This document shows, piece after piece, positions 1 through 9,164 of a stretch of 44,568 nucleotides of DNA. This DNA is from RYN-428 sp035695715 (GTDB lineage: Bacteria > Planctomycetota > Phycisphaerae > Tepidisphaerales > Tepidisphaeraceae): NCBI GenBank assembly GCA_035695715.1, contig DASRRM010000204.1:1-44568 (forward strand), written 5' to 3'. The notes beneath the pieces were generated by a model. It did no database searches, was not told the DNA's origin, and saw only the letters and a list, made by a program, of their open reading frames with translations. Every line of letters starts with the position of its first letter. The first letter of the stretch is position 1. Both the position numbers and the translations under genes were made by a program.

Positions 1-80
1 ACCCTCCGTGCGCGGCTCATTTTCCCAACGTACGACTCCTGTGGTTACCCAAAATGGAAGTGCGACGATGCACTAATTCC

Positions 81-1394
81 TCAATTGCTCAACCCGGTCA
101 CCACGTCAATGCACAGGATGTACAACTTGGTGTTGTTGCCGTCGCGGAAGCAGGTGGAGATGGTTCTGCAGATGTTTCCGCTGGCCAGCGAAACATAGGG
201 ATCGGTCGTGTATTTCTGAAGCTCGACATCAAGCAGCACGTAGTAAAACTCCTTAAGCGAGTGATCGGCTCCCTTGGCGGCGGGACGAAACATAAGACGG
301 CCCCGGGGTGCTTCACTCCGAAAGGCGCAGATTGTGTCGGTGACCTGAATTCCCGCCTCGTCCATGACATATAGCGCTTCGACCTGCGGATATCGCTGGA
401 TCAAACGATGGAGCACTTCATCAAACGAAGACACCCTGGCGTTGCTTAATTCGCAGAGAATCTCGTTCTGAATGATCGCATAACGGCGATGCTGCGTCTT
501 GCGCTCATTGATTTTCCTCACCATGTGCGCTTTGTATTGCCGGGCCAGATGTTCGACGCCGGCCGTATCGAGCGCGGCCGGCAGCAGCCCCGGATCCTGT
601 GGGCGCGCCAGGTGAAATCCCTGGAGCAGGTCGGCGCCAAGTTCCAGCGCGACCAGTGCCTCGCCTTCGGTTTCAACGCCTTCTCCGACCACCAGCGACC
701 CAATTTTTCGGGCGAGTTGCGCCAGGGACTTGAAGGTTTCCTGCTTGTGATAATCGGTGTCGATGTGGGTGATCAGCGATCTGTCGATCTTGATGATGTC
801 GGGGCGGATCAGGGGAATTCGATCGAGGTTGGAATGCCCCGCGCCGACATCGTCGAGCACCAGCAGAAAGCCGCGTTCGCGCAGACGGTCCAGCGACTGC
901 TTCAGCAATTGCACATCTTCGAAGCGGGACTCCAGCACTTCCACCGCCACCCGGCTCGGATCGAGACCAAGGCGCTGCACCTCATTAACAAGAGCATCGG
1001 CACTGTTTCCCTGGCGGTCGAGCTGGGCGGCGTCATAATTGAGAAACAGCAGCGTCGGGTCGGTCGCCTGCACGCCGGAAACTTCGGTCGGATCATAATT
1101 GAGGAACAAGATCATCGATTCGGGGTTGTCCCGAAGCGACACGAACGAATCGAGGGCCGTCTGGCGGCAAACCTGCTCGAGCTCGCGGCTTAGATTTTCC
1201 GATTTGGCCATTCGGAACAACGTCAGCGGCGAGATGATCTCGCGCGTTTCGGGATTGATTCCACGCGAGAGGGCTTCGACGCCAATGACGGATTTCTGTT
1301 TGACGGAAAAGATCGGCTGGAAATGCGTGATGACGCAATGCTCGTCGAGAATCTCACGAGCGCTGGAGGACGATTTGGGAGCCGATACTGTCAT
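81..1394 (-). CDS. EAL-domain cyclic-di-GMP phosphodiesterase with C-terminal sensor-like domain
   Basis: Predicted to hydrolyse the second messenger c-di-GMP in the cytoplasm. The EAL domain fills about residues 15-265 and its key motifs are intact: EALSR near residue 40, LFLNYD, VEVLES, the metal-binding LDDVGAG, IKIDRSL, GEGVE and LQGFHLARP. An active enzyme is therefore likely. The last 130 residues (ending DPYVSLASGNICRTIS and a hydrophobic strand) resemble PDC-like C-terminal sensor domains of the YkuI type, so activity may be ligand-controlled. I chose the ATG at 1394 because a GAGGGAGG ribosome-binding site lies just upstream; an in-frame start at 1430 is possible. The motif LFLNYD occurs twice, about 25 residues apart, which suggests a small in-frame duplication. 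It lies downstream of tyrA on the same strand with a 175-base gap. Confidence 0.88.
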   Translation of the reverse strand: MTVSAPKSSSSAREILDEHCVITHFQPIFSVKQKSVIGVEALSRGINPETREIISPLTLFRMAKSENLSRELEQVCRQTALDSFVSLRDNPESMILFLNYDPTEVSGVQATDPTLLFLNYDAAQLDRQGNSADALVNEVQRLGLDPSRVAVEVLESRFEDVQLLKQSLDRLRERGFLLVLDDVGAGHSNLDRIPLIRPDIIKIDRSLITHIDTDYHKQETFKSLAQLARKIGSLVVGEGVETEGEALVALELGADLLQGFHLARPQDPGLLPAALDTAGVEHLARQYKAHMVRKINERKTQHRRYAIIQNEILCELSNARVSSFDEVLHRLIQRYPQVEALYVMDEAGIQVTDTICAFRSEAPRGRLMFRPAAKGADHSLKEFYYVLLDVELQKYTTDPYVSLASGNICRTISTCFRDGNNTKLYILCIDVVTGLSN

Positions 1395-1569
1395 GGAACA
1401 CACCCTCCCTCGAAGGCGCGAACCCTCCACACCGATTGCGTACGGATGCGCCCTTAAGGAAAAAACAACGAATTCGCGCCATAACCACGAAGCAGCGGCT
1501 CCAAATCACATGTTCCCGAAAATTCATCGGGGAATTCGCCGTTCGGCATGAATCGCCATACGTAAATTC

Positions 1570-2436
1570 TCATTGACAATCAGACTTTCCCCGGGCGTCG
1601 AGCATTCCCTGACGCTTTTCGGCCACGGCGTCCAGCCAATTGCGCAGGGCATCGGCCTGCTCATCCTGCAGGAGGCTTAGGAGGTGATCGAGCCGCTCTT
1701 TCAAATGGACAATGCTCTGTCGCACGTTATCGCGATTGTCCAATAAGATATCGCCCCATAACCCGCCGTCGCCACCGGCGATTCGGGTCATGTCGTGAAA
1801 CCCCTTACCCGCCAGCGGAAACGCGCTGGGATCCTGCATCGAAACAAGGGCGGCAGCCAAGGCATGGGGAAGATGACTTACATCTGCTAAGAGCCGGTCA
1901 TGCGCCTCTGGCGAAACGCGGCAGGTCTGCATTCCCAGAAGCTTCCAGAAATCCTCCACGGCTTTCAGGGCCAACGATGAAGTGCGCGATGCAGGGGTTA
2001 AGATGCACAATGCGCCATCGTAGAGGTCGGCGCGCGAATATTGCACGCCGCGCTTTTCGCTGCCGGCCATCGGATGGCTTGCGACAAATTGCTCCGGCGA
2101 ACTTAGCAATTCATCGGCAGCCGCGACGATGCTGCGCTTGGTGCTGCCGACATCGGTGATAAGAGCGGTTCGGCTCACAAGCGGGGCTAATTCGCTGAGT
2201 AACGATCTAAACAGCCCCACCGGCGTACACAAGATAATCAGGTCGGCATCGGCCACCGCCGCCGACAACGTGTCGTAAGCCTCATCCAGTGCGCCCATAT
2301 TCAAGGCGGCGTCCAAAGTTGATCGGCGATGGCCGTAACCTGTTATTTTGCAGCCAGTTAGTCGCGCTTTTGCCGCCAGCCCGATCGACCCGCCCAGCAG
2401 GCCAACCCCGATGATGCTAATGCGCTTTGGCGTCAT
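1570..2436 (-). CDS. tyrA: Prephenate dehydrogenase
   Basis: Catalyses the NAD(P)-dependent oxidative decarboxylation of prephenate (or arogenate) in tyrosine synthesis. The 288-residue protein opens with a Rossmann motif (IIGVGLLGGSIGLA) and keeps family signatures: DVGSTK, SHPMAGSEKRGV, and a helical C-terminal dimerisation half with HDRLLADVSHLPHALAAAL. There is no ACT or chorismate mutase domain, so this is the short monofunctional form. The reading frame stays open upstream to 2964, but that extension is antisense to accA and has no family similarity; the ATG at 2436 begins directly with the Rossmann fold. It is divergent from accA, with a shared 159-base promoter spacer in which I recognise no operator. 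Confidence 0.93.
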   Translation of the reverse strand: MTPKRISIIGVGLLGGSIGLAAKARLTGCKITGYGHRRSTLDAALNMGALDEAYDTLSAAVADADLIILCTPVGLFRSLLSELAPLVSRTALITDVGSTKRSIVAAADELLSSPEQFVASHPMAGSEKRGVQYSRADLYDGALCILTPASRTSSLALKAVEDFWKLLGMQTCRVSPEAHDRLLADVSHLPHALAAALVSMQDPSAFPLAGKGFHDMTRIAGGDGGLWGDILLDNRDNVRQSIVHLKERLDHLLSLLQDEQADALRNWLDAVAEKRQGMLDARGKSDCQ

Positions 2437-2595
2437 GGTCCGATAATACCTTCCATGCGGGAACTGCCGACAGTTTTCCGCGATAAGCCGGGAATTGTCC
2501 AGAACCGCGAACGCCGAGTTGCCCGGATGAGGGCACTTGATGCGGCGCGGACGCTCGCTTAGGCTATTAGGCTTGCGGTTCAACAAAAGGCGGCG

Positions 2596-3687
2596 GTGTT
2601 CACGAGACACAGCCGTATTCTTCAAATGCCCGAAACTGAAACACTCACCGAAAAAACACAACAATATTCCACTGGCGACTCCCCAAGCAAAACCCCCCGC
2701 CACGTTCTGGAATTCGAAAAGCCCGTCGCCCGGCTCGAGCAGCAAATCCACGAGCTCGAGGCGATGCAGCACCAAAAGCAGGTGGATTATTCCAAAGAGC
2801 TTCGCCAGCTTCGCGCCAACTATACCTCGCTGCTTCGCAAGACTTTTGAAAATCTCTCCGCCTGGGAAACCGTCCAGGTTGCCCGGCATCCGCAGCGGCC
2901 GCTCTTTCGCGATTATCTCGAAATGATCTGCCGCGAGTTCCGCGAAATTCACGGCGACCGTCATTACGGCGACGATCCCGCCATCATCTGCGGCCTGGCC
3001 CGCTTAGGCGGCCATAAGGTCATGCTCATCGGCCATCATAAAGGCCGCGATACCAAGGAAAAGGTCAAATGTTCCTTCGGCCTGGCTCATCCGGAAGGAT
3101 ACCGCAAGGCCCTTCGCTGCATGAAACTGGCCGAGAAATTCGGCTTGCCGGTTGTGACCCTCATCGACACCCCCGGGGCCTACCCCGGCATCGGCGCTGA
3201 AGAACGCGGGCAAGCCGAGAGCATCGCCCGCAACCTGCTGGAAATGAGCCGCCTGAAAACGCCAATCATCAGCATCATCACCGGCGAAGGCGGATCGGGC
3301 GGCGCGCTAGGCATCGGCGTGGCCGACCGCGTGGCCATGATGGAATTCGCCTGGTATTCGGTGATTTCCCCCGAGGCCTGCTCGGCCATTCTCTTCAAAG
3401 GCAACGAAAAGGCGCCGGAACTGGCCGAAAGCCTGAAACTAACCAGCAAGCATCTGCGCGAATTTGGTGTTGTCGACACGATCATTCCCGAACCGCTCGG
3501 CGGCGCTCACCGCGACCCGCACACCGCCGCCCATAGTTTGGGGCAGTACATCGCCAAGACGCTTAAGGCGATCAAGGATCAGGTAAAGCGCAACGATATC
3601 GAGCACGTTCTGGAGCGGCGCTATGAGAAGTTCCGGAACCTGGGAGTCGTCGCGGAAACCGGAAGGCGCGCCATGAAGGTGGGATAA
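2596..3687 (+). CDS. accA: Acetyl-CoA carboxylase carboxyltransferase subunit alpha
   Basis: Alpha subunit of the carboxyltransferase half of acetyl-CoA carboxylase, which together with AccD moves CO2 from biotin to acetyl-CoA to give malonyl-CoA for fatty-acid synthesis. The N-terminal helical segment (LEFEKPVARLEQQIHELE) and crotonase-like core are typical, with LIDTPGAYPGIGAEERGQAE, TGEGGSGGALGIG and YSVISPEACSAIL. Length (363 residues from the GTG) is slightly above the usual 315-325 because of a variable N-terminus. The GTG at 2596 has AAAAGG five bases upstream; the ATG at 2626 (MPETETL) has no clear ribosome-binding site but is also possible. accD is not in this window. Confidence 0.95.
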   Translation: MFTRHSRILQMPETETLTEKTQQYSTGDSPSKTPRHVLEFEKPVARLEQQIHELEAMQHQKQVDYSKELRQLRANYTSLLRKTFENLSAWETVQVARHPQRPLFRDYLEMICREFREIHGDRHYGDDPAIICGLARLGGHKVMLIGHHKGRDTKEKVKCSFGLAHPEGYRKALRCMKLAEKFGLPVVTLIDTPGAYPGIGAEERGQAESIARNLLEMSRLKTPIISIITGEGGSGGALGIGVADRVAMMEFAWYSVISPEACSAILFKGNEKAPELAESLKLTSKHLREFGVVDTIIPEPLGGAHRDPHTAAHSLGQYIAKTLKAIKDQVKRNDIEHVLERRYEKFRNLGVVAETGRRAMKVG

Positions 3688-3715
3688 GGCGCAATATGGG
3701 GGTTGGAGAATTCTG

Positions 3716-3952
3716 CCGCTTGCGGCTTCGCGGACTAACAGCTGCGGACAGCCGACCCAATTAAGCGGATCACCGCCCCCGATAAATCGCGCAAACCATT
3801 CTCATAAATAGCGATTCACCCCCATTCCAGCCGATAACGGTATTGGACGGGTTGCGCGGTGACACAATTTTTGCGTGGTTGTTTCGATTGGACGGTGGGT
3901 TTGAGGGAACGTTGGGCATTGGGCGGTTTTTGGTCCGCGAAGCCGCAAGCGG
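3716..3952. repeat. 20-bp perfect inverted repeat bounding a 197-base spacer
   Basis: In the 328-base spacer between accA and the next gene, CCGCTTGCGGCTTCGCGGAC at 3716-3735 recurs as its exact reverse complement at 3933-3952. The sequence between holds no convincing gene. The arrangement could be a small non-autonomous element (MITE-like) or a pair of palindromic repeats. I see no flanking target duplication and no second copy in the window. Confidence 0.6.
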
Positions 3953-4015
3953 CCAGTCTTTGACGCGATTGAATTCTGATTCGCAATAATAAACCTCGCT
4001 CGCGAGAAACACTGA

Positions 4016-4801
4016 ATGCCTCCATCCCCCTGCCAGCTTACCCTGATCGTCCCAGCCTATAACGAGTCGGCATCGATCGTCGCGACGCTTGTGGCCATCC
4101 GCGCATTCCTCTCGAAAAAGCCATGGACTTGGGAAGTCATCGTTTCCGCCGACGGCACTGACGGCACGCGCGAACGCGCCGCGGAGTTTGCCAAAGGGGA
4201 TGACCGCTTCATCGTCATGGGCCAGGACGCCCGCCTTGGAAAAGGACGCGGGGTTCGCCAAGGCGTTCTTCGCGCAAAAGGAAAGATCGTTGGCTTCCTT
4301 GACGCCGACTACAAAACGCCGATCGAAGACCTCGAAAAAATCCTACCGGCATTCGAGACCGGAATTGACGTGGCAATCGGCTCGCGACGCCTTGGCGCGG
4401 CGCGCATCGAAAAGCCGCAACCGCTCTACCGCCGGATCGGCTCGCGCGTCTTCAATCTGCTGATCCGCACGCTGATGGGTCTTCCCGATGTGCGTGACAC
4501 GCAGTGCGGCTTCAAATTCTTCACCGCGTCGGCCGCTGCCCAATTGTTCAGCCTCCAGCGCATTGACGGATACATGTTCGACGTGGAAATCCTTCGCCTG
4601 TGCAAGCTCCTCAACCTTCGGGTCAAGGAGGTGGGCGTAAACTGGCGTGACGACGGCGACAGCCGCTATCAGCCGGTGCGCGGGACAATCCGCAACCTGA
4701 AGGAATTGCTGCGGATTCGGCGCTTGAACTATGACCTGCCGGCGGCCGGTTTAGAAAAGCCGCAAAGCCCGTCACCAGACCAACCGCGAATTGCGGCATG
4801 A
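4016..4801 (+). CDS. Family 2 glycosyltransferase, dolichyl/polyprenyl-phosphate sugar synthase-like
   Basis: Likely transfers a sugar from a nucleotide donor to a lipid phosphate carrier on the cytoplasmic face of the membrane. The GT-A fold runs from residue 6: LIVPAYNES, then SADGTDGT, RLGKGRGVRQG, the DXD-type FLDADYKTP, and DTQCGFKFF followed by FDVEIL. This set is characteristic of the Alg5/DPG-synthase branch of GT2. There are 261 residues and no C-terminal membrane helices, so it is soluble or peripheral. Acceptor and sugar cannot be told from sequence. The gene stands alone between accA and the DUF1592 gene. Confidence 0.85.
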   Translation: MPPSPCQLTLIVPAYNESASIVATLVAIRAFLSKKPWTWEVIVSADGTDGTRERAAEFAKGDDRFIVMGQDARLGKGRGVRQGVLRAKGKIVGFLDADYKTPIEDLEKILPAFETGIDVAIGSRRLGAARIEKPQPLYRRIGSRVFNLLIRTLMGLPDVRDTQCGFKFFTASAAAQLFSLQRIDGYMFDVEILRLCKLLNLRVKEVGVNWRDDGDSRYQPVRGTIRNLKELLRIRRLNYDLPAAGLEKPQSPSPDQPRIAA

Positions 4802-4828
4802 TCGCCAGCATCCTGGTCTATCCACCCT

Positions 4829-4943
4829 CCCGTATCACGGCCGTCTCGGCCGTTTCTTTTTTTCCGGAATCTCGTTGCTCGAAAAAACAGGCGGTTTCTC
4901 GCTGCGCTCCAACGGCACGCGCGAGACGCCCGTGATACAGGAC
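4829..4943. repeat. Paired-hairpin repeat, family B, copy 1
   Basis: The left half reads GTAT, stem CACGGCCG, loop TCT, stem CGGCCGTT; the right half is the inverted counterpart ending in CGTGATAC, with one stem mismatch. The spacer between halves is longer (about 65 bases) than in other copies. It occupies the 320-base spacer before the DUF1592 gene; 4944-5121 holds nothing I recognise. Confidence 0.7.
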
Positions 4944-5121
4944 AGGATATAGACCGAGCGCCTGATCGTCGATTCGTACCGACCCAACATCTCCGGAACA
5001 CCAAAGCCGATAACGCCGTACCATTGCGCCCAATTGTTGAATTGGGGCAACGCTGTGTTTTGGGCGATGTAACTAAACAGTGGACACATAATTGGCATTG
5101 AAGCGGAAAGCCCGTGTTTAC

Positions 5122-7809
5122 ATGAACTTCCGTCGAATCTCACGCAACCTCCTCTTGACCGGTGTGCTGGGCGCAGGCGCGATGGTGGCAGTACATACCA
5201 CCGAACCGGCGTTGGTTTCCGCTGCGCCGCCGACGCCGGCGGAAACGATCAAGGTTGATTACGCGCCGGTCGAGGCATTTCTTAAGGCCAACTGCATCGA
5301 GTGCCATGGCCCGACCAAGCAAAAGGGAGACATCACCCTTCACACCTACCACGATGTCGATTCGGTGATCAAAGACCGAAAGGTCTGGCAGACGGTTCTG
5401 GAAAAAATTCGCGCCGGCGAGATGCCGCCTAAGAAAAAGCCCCGGCCTGACAAGGCCGAGCAGGAAGTGTTCCTCCGCACCATCGACCAGATTTTCTATC
5501 AGTACGATATGACCCATCCGCTCGATCCCGGGCAGGTGACCATCCGCCGGCTCAATCGCACCGAATACGACAACACCATCCGCGATTTGGTGGGCGTGGA
5601 TTCGCAACCGGCCGAGGATTTTCCCTCCGATGATGTCGGACAGGGGTTCGACAACATCGGCGATGTGCTTTCGGTGTCGCCGGTGCTGATGGAACGATAT
5701 TTGTCGGCGGCGGACGGGATCATGAACAGCGCCATTCCGGTCGACCCCGCCAAGCCGCTGGATCATTATGTGGACGGCCGGTATATGGAGCCGGCGATCA
5801 ATCCATCAACCATTCCGCAAAGGCAGGGCCGGCCGCTTGCGCCGAAGAATACGCTTTTCTCGTCATATAAAGTGCATGACGACGGAGAATATACCATCCG
5901 CTATCGCGTTTATCCCGAGCAAACGGCGAGCAATCAAAGCAAGCCAAAAATCGACGGCAAATGGAAGGATGCCGACAAGGCAAAGGGCAACGCCAAGCCG
6001 GGAACGCCGACGTCCTCGTCGGCATTTCCAAAAGCCGAGGAGGACCTCGGCGTTCCCGGGAAACTCGCGCCGGCCGGTAGCGACAAGGCGAAGGACAGCG
6101 CCAAGCCGGAAGGTCAAGCCAAGGCGGGAGCGACCAAAGCTGCTGATAAAACCGACAGCAAGCCGGACGAAAACAAATCCGCCGAAGGCAAGCCCGCCGA
6201 GGAAAAGCCGGCGGAAGTTAAACCCGCCGAGGTTGCCATTCTCGTCGACAAGCACGAATTGAAAACATTCGAGGTCACCACCACCGGCGATCGCCGAAAT
6301 CCGCAAACCATCGAAATCAAAACGCATATCTCCCCCGGCGAGCATCGCTTTGAACTGGCGCTTCATCATGGCTGGGAAAACGACCCGGGCCGCACGTTGA
6401 AGGTGGTTCATTTGCAACTGATCGGCCCGCCCGACACGCGCTCGGCCTCCGAACGCATGCTGCTGCAATGCGATGAAAATCTTTCCAAGCACGATCAGTC
6501 GCGGCAGGTTCTCAAGCGCTTCGCCAACCGCGCCTATCGCCGGCCGGCGACCGATGCCGAGGTGGATCATCTCGTGCAGTTTGCCGAGCAGGCGCAGTCG
6601 CAGGGGCAAACCTGGCGGCAGAGCATGTCGCTGGCGATGCAGGCGGTGCTGATTTCGCCGAAATTCTTGTTCCGCGTCGAATTGGACAATCGGCCCGATT
6701 CGGCGGGGCCTCACCCCATCGATGAATTTCAGCTTGCCAGCCGGCTTTCGTACTTCCTCTGGAGCACGATGCCGGATGATGAGCTGATGGGCCTTGCCGC
6801 CAAGAATCAACTTACGCCTCATCTCGATGAGCAAGTTCGGCGGATGCTGAAAGATCCCAAAGCCGAGGCTCTGGTCGACAATTTCGCCATCCAATGGCTG
6901 CAACTTCGGCGGCTGAAAAACTTCTCGCCGGACGAGGAAATGTTCCCCGCCTTCAACGATCGGCTGCGCAAGGACATGCTGACGGAAACCAAGATGTTCG
7001 TCGGCTCGGTATTCCGCGAAGACCGCAGCATTCTCGATCTGATCGACGCCGACTATACGTTTCTCAATCCGCGGTTGGCGCGGTTTTATGGGATTGGGAT
7101 GGACGGCAAGCCGCTGGCGAATTCGCAAAGCGGCCAGCGTGGCTATCGCCGCAACCGCGACGAGGATGAAACCTTCCATCGCGTGCAATTGCCGGATCAC
7201 ACCCGCGGCGGCGTGTTGACCGAAGCCAGCGTGCTTTGCGTGACATCCAACCCCACGCGCACGTCGCCGGTGAAGCGCGGGAAATTCGTGCTGGAGCAGA
7301 TTCTTGGCGTGCCGCCTCCCCCGCCGCCGCCCAATGTGCCGCAATTGGAGGATGTGAAGCCGTCGGCCAATGGCGCCACGGTGCACGTTTCCATCCGCAA
7401 GCGCATGGAGCAGCATCGCGCCGACCCCAATTGCGCCAATTGCCACGAGCACATGGACGGCATCGGCTTCGCGTTTGAAAACTTCAACGCCGTCGGCGCA
7501 TTTCGCGCCAATGAAGACGGCCTGGACATCGACCCGTCCGGCACCATGCCCGATGGCGAATCGTTCCGTGGCGCGCCGGCCCTTAAGGCACTTCTCAAGC
7601 AGAGAACCGATCTCTTCAGCCGATGTCTGACAAAGAAGATGCTGATTTACGCAACAGGTCGCGGCATCGAATACTATGATCAAAGGGCGATCGACAATAT
7701 CGTCTCGGCCTTGAAGCAGAACGATTTCAAGTTCTCGACGCTGGTCACTCAGATCGTTAAGAGCGAACCCTTCCGCATGCGTCGTGGGAAAGAGCAGAAC
7801 CCATCATGA
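5122..7809 (+). CDS. Secreted DUF1592 family protein with c-type haem motif (DUF1587/1595/1592/1588/1585)
   Basis: An 895-residue exported protein of the planctomycete cytochrome-linked DUF1592 family; the biochemical function of the family is not established. A signal peptide (MNFRRISRNLL then hydrophobic to about residue 35) precedes a haem-binding CIECH at 58-62. Next come DUF1587 (TIRRLNRTEYDNTIRDLVG), a beta-rich region, DUF1595 (ANRAYRRPATDAEV), DUF1592 (ASRLSYFLWSTMPDDEL), DUF1588 with a second CXXCH (CANCH at 771-775), and C-terminal DUF1585. An unusual Lys/Ala/Pro/Glu-rich insert of about 95 residues splits the central beta-rich region. The ATG at 5122 is chosen over an upstream TTG at 5092 because it starts the signal peptide. 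The stop overlaps the start of the next gene (ATGA), so the two are translationally coupled. Confidence 0.93.
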   Translation: MNFRRISRNLLLTGVLGAGAMVAVHTTEPALVSAAPPTPAETIKVDYAPVEAFLKANCIECHGPTKQKGDITLHTYHDVDSVIKDRKVWQTVLEKIRAGEMPPKKKPRPDKAEQEVFLRTIDQIFYQYDMTHPLDPGQVTIRRLNRTEYDNTIRDLVGVDSQPAEDFPSDDVGQGFDNIGDVLSVSPVLMERYLSAADGIMNSAIPVDPAKPLDHYVDGRYMEPAINPSTIPQRQGRPLAPKNTLFSSYKVHDDGEYTIRYRVYPEQTASNQSKPKIDGKWKDADKAKGNAKPGTPTSSSAFPKAEEDLGVPGKLAPAGSDKAKDSAKPEGQAKAGATKAADKTDSKPDENKSAEGKPAEEKPAEVKPAEVAILVDKHELKTFEVTTTGDRRNPQTIEIKTHISPGEHRFELALHHGWENDPGRTLKVVHLQLIGPPDTRSASERMLLQCDENLSKHDQSRQVLKRFANRAYRRPATDAEVDHLVQFAEQAQSQGQTWRQSMSLAMQAVLISPKFLFRVELDNRPDSAGPHPIDEFQLASRLSYFLWSTMPDDELMGLAAKNQLTPHLDEQVRRMLKDPKAEALVDNFAIQWLQLRRLKNFSPDEEMFPAFNDRLRKDMLTETKMFVGSVFREDRSILDLIDADYTFLNPRLARFYGIGMDGKPLANSQSGQRGYRRNRDEDETFHRVQLPDHTRGGVLTEASVLCVTSNPTRTSPVKRGKFVLEQILGVPPPPPPPNVPQLEDVKPSANGATVHVSIRKRMEQHRADPNCANCHEHMDGIGFAFENFNAVGAFRANEDGLDIDPSGTMPDGESFRGAPALKALLKQRTDLFSRCLTKKMLIYATGRGIEYYDQRAIDNIVSALKQNDFKFSTLVTQIVKSEPFRMRRGKEQNPS

Positions 7810-9158
7810 TCAATCGAAACACCGTCTCGCGTCGAACTGTTCTTCGTGGCATCGGCTGCACCATGGCGCTTCCCTGGCTGGAGGCCATGGGACCGCTCAA
7901 CAATTGGGTGCTGGGAGGCGAAACCGTCCGCCCCGCGCCAAATCGCATGGCGTTTGTGTACGTTCCCAACGGCATCAACATGGCCGACTGGACGCCCGCC
8001 GGGGAAGGAACCAGCTTTGAGCTTCCCCCCATCTTGCAGCCGCTGAAAAATGTGCGCGACGACATCACGATCCTGACCGGCCTGACCGTCGACAAGGCCC
8101 GCGCCCACGGCGACGGGGGCGGCGACCATGCCCGCGCCATGTCGGCATTCCTCACCGGCGCTCAGCCTCACAAAACCGACGGCGCTGACATTCGCGTGGG
8201 CGTTTCCGTCGACCAGGTGGCCGCGGCACGGCTGGCCGACCAGACGCGTCTGGCGTCGCTGGAAATCGGCTGCGAGCATGGGGCGATGGCCGGCGGGTGC
8301 GACTCGGGATATAGCTGCGTCTATTCCTCGACCATCTCCTGGCGCTCAGCCACCACGCCGATGCCCAAGGAAATCAACCCAAAACTGGTCTTCGAGCGCC
8401 TGTTCGGCAGCGGCTCGACCGACGACCGCCTCAAGCGCGATGCCCGAAAAAAGAGCCTCCTCGATTTCGTGAAGCAGGACGCCGGGGATCTGACGAGCAA
8501 GGTTGGAGCGGCCGACAAGCGGAAGCTGGACGAATATTTCGCCGCCGTGCGCGATATCGAGCAACGCATGGAGCGCGCCGAGAAACTGCCGCCGGTAAAG
8601 GTGCCGGGCGATGTGAAATCGCCCGAAGGAATTCCCGCCGAGTACAAGGACCATATCCGCCTGATGGCCGATTTGATGGTATTGGCGTTCCAGGCCGACG
8701 TGACCCGCGTCTGCTCGTTCGTGCTGGCCAATGAAGGAAGCAACAAGCCCTATCCGTTCATCGGCATTCGCGATGGCCACCACGACCTATCCCATCACGG
8801 CGGCGACGAGGCGAAGAAAGCCAAGATCCGCCAGATCAATACCTTCCACATGACGCAGTTCGCCTATCTGCTTGAGAAGCTGAAAGCCACCCCCGAGGGC
8901 GATGGCAATCTGCTCGACCACAGCACGCTGGTGTACGGCAGCGGAAACTCCGACGGCAACCGCCACAACCACGACGACCTGCCGGTATTGCTGGCCGGCC
9001 GCGCCTGCGGCACCATCACGCCGGGCCGGCACCTGGTCTTCCCCAAGCACGCCGACACGCCAATCAACAACCTCTGGCTGTCGATGCTCGACCGCGTGAA
9101 AGCCGGAGTGGATACGCTTGGCGACAGCACGGGCCGGCTGCCGGGGTTGATGGTGTAG
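7806..9158 (+). CDS. Tat-exported DUF1552 family protein
   Basis: A 450-residue protein of the DUF1552 family, the habitual partner of DUF1592 proteins in planctomycetes and relatives. The N-terminus (SRRTVLRGIGCTMALPWLEAM) is a twin-arginine export signal, implying folding, possibly with cofactor, before secretion. The body shows family-typical segments such as VYVPNGINMADWTP, GDHARAMSAFLTG, SGNSDGNRHNHDDLPVLLAG and a terminal LWLSMLDR. The fold is related to DUF1501/sulfatase-like proteins, but a reaction cannot be assigned. ATGA overlap with the upstream gene argues for stoichiometric production and a joint extracytoplasmic role. Confidence 0.92.
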   Translation: MINRNTVSRRTVLRGIGCTMALPWLEAMGPLNNWVLGGETVRPAPNRMAFVYVPNGINMADWTPAGEGTSFELPPILQPLKNVRDDITILTGLTVDKARAHGDGGGDHARAMSAFLTGAQPHKTDGADIRVGVSVDQVAAARLADQTRLASLEIGCEHGAMAGGCDSGYSCVYSSTISWRSATTPMPKEINPKLVFERLFGSGSTDDRLKRDARKKSLLDFVKQDAGDLTSKVGAADKRKLDEYFAAVRDIEQRMERAEKLPPVKVPGDVKSPEGIPAEYKDHIRLMADLMVLAFQADVTRVCSFVLANEGSNKPYPFIGIRDGHHDLSHHGGDEAKKAKIRQINTFHMTQFAYLLEKLKATPEGDGNLLDHSTLVYGSGNSDGNRHNHDDLPVLLAGRACGTITPGRHLVFPKHADTPINNLWLSMLDRVKAGVDTLGDSTGRLPGLMV

Positions 9159-9164
9159 AAGGTC

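Noticed and set aside
2437..2964. N-terminal extension of tyrA to 2964
   Set aside because: It overlaps the accA start on the other strand, has no similarity to prephenate dehydrogenases, and the Rossmann fold begins at the ATG at 2436.
5863..7683. Long open frame (606 codons) on the minus strand within the DUF1592 gene
   Set aside because: It is entirely antisense to a well-recognised protein, is rich in His, Arg and Ile typical of a reverse-frame shadow in GC-rich DNA, and shows no domain.
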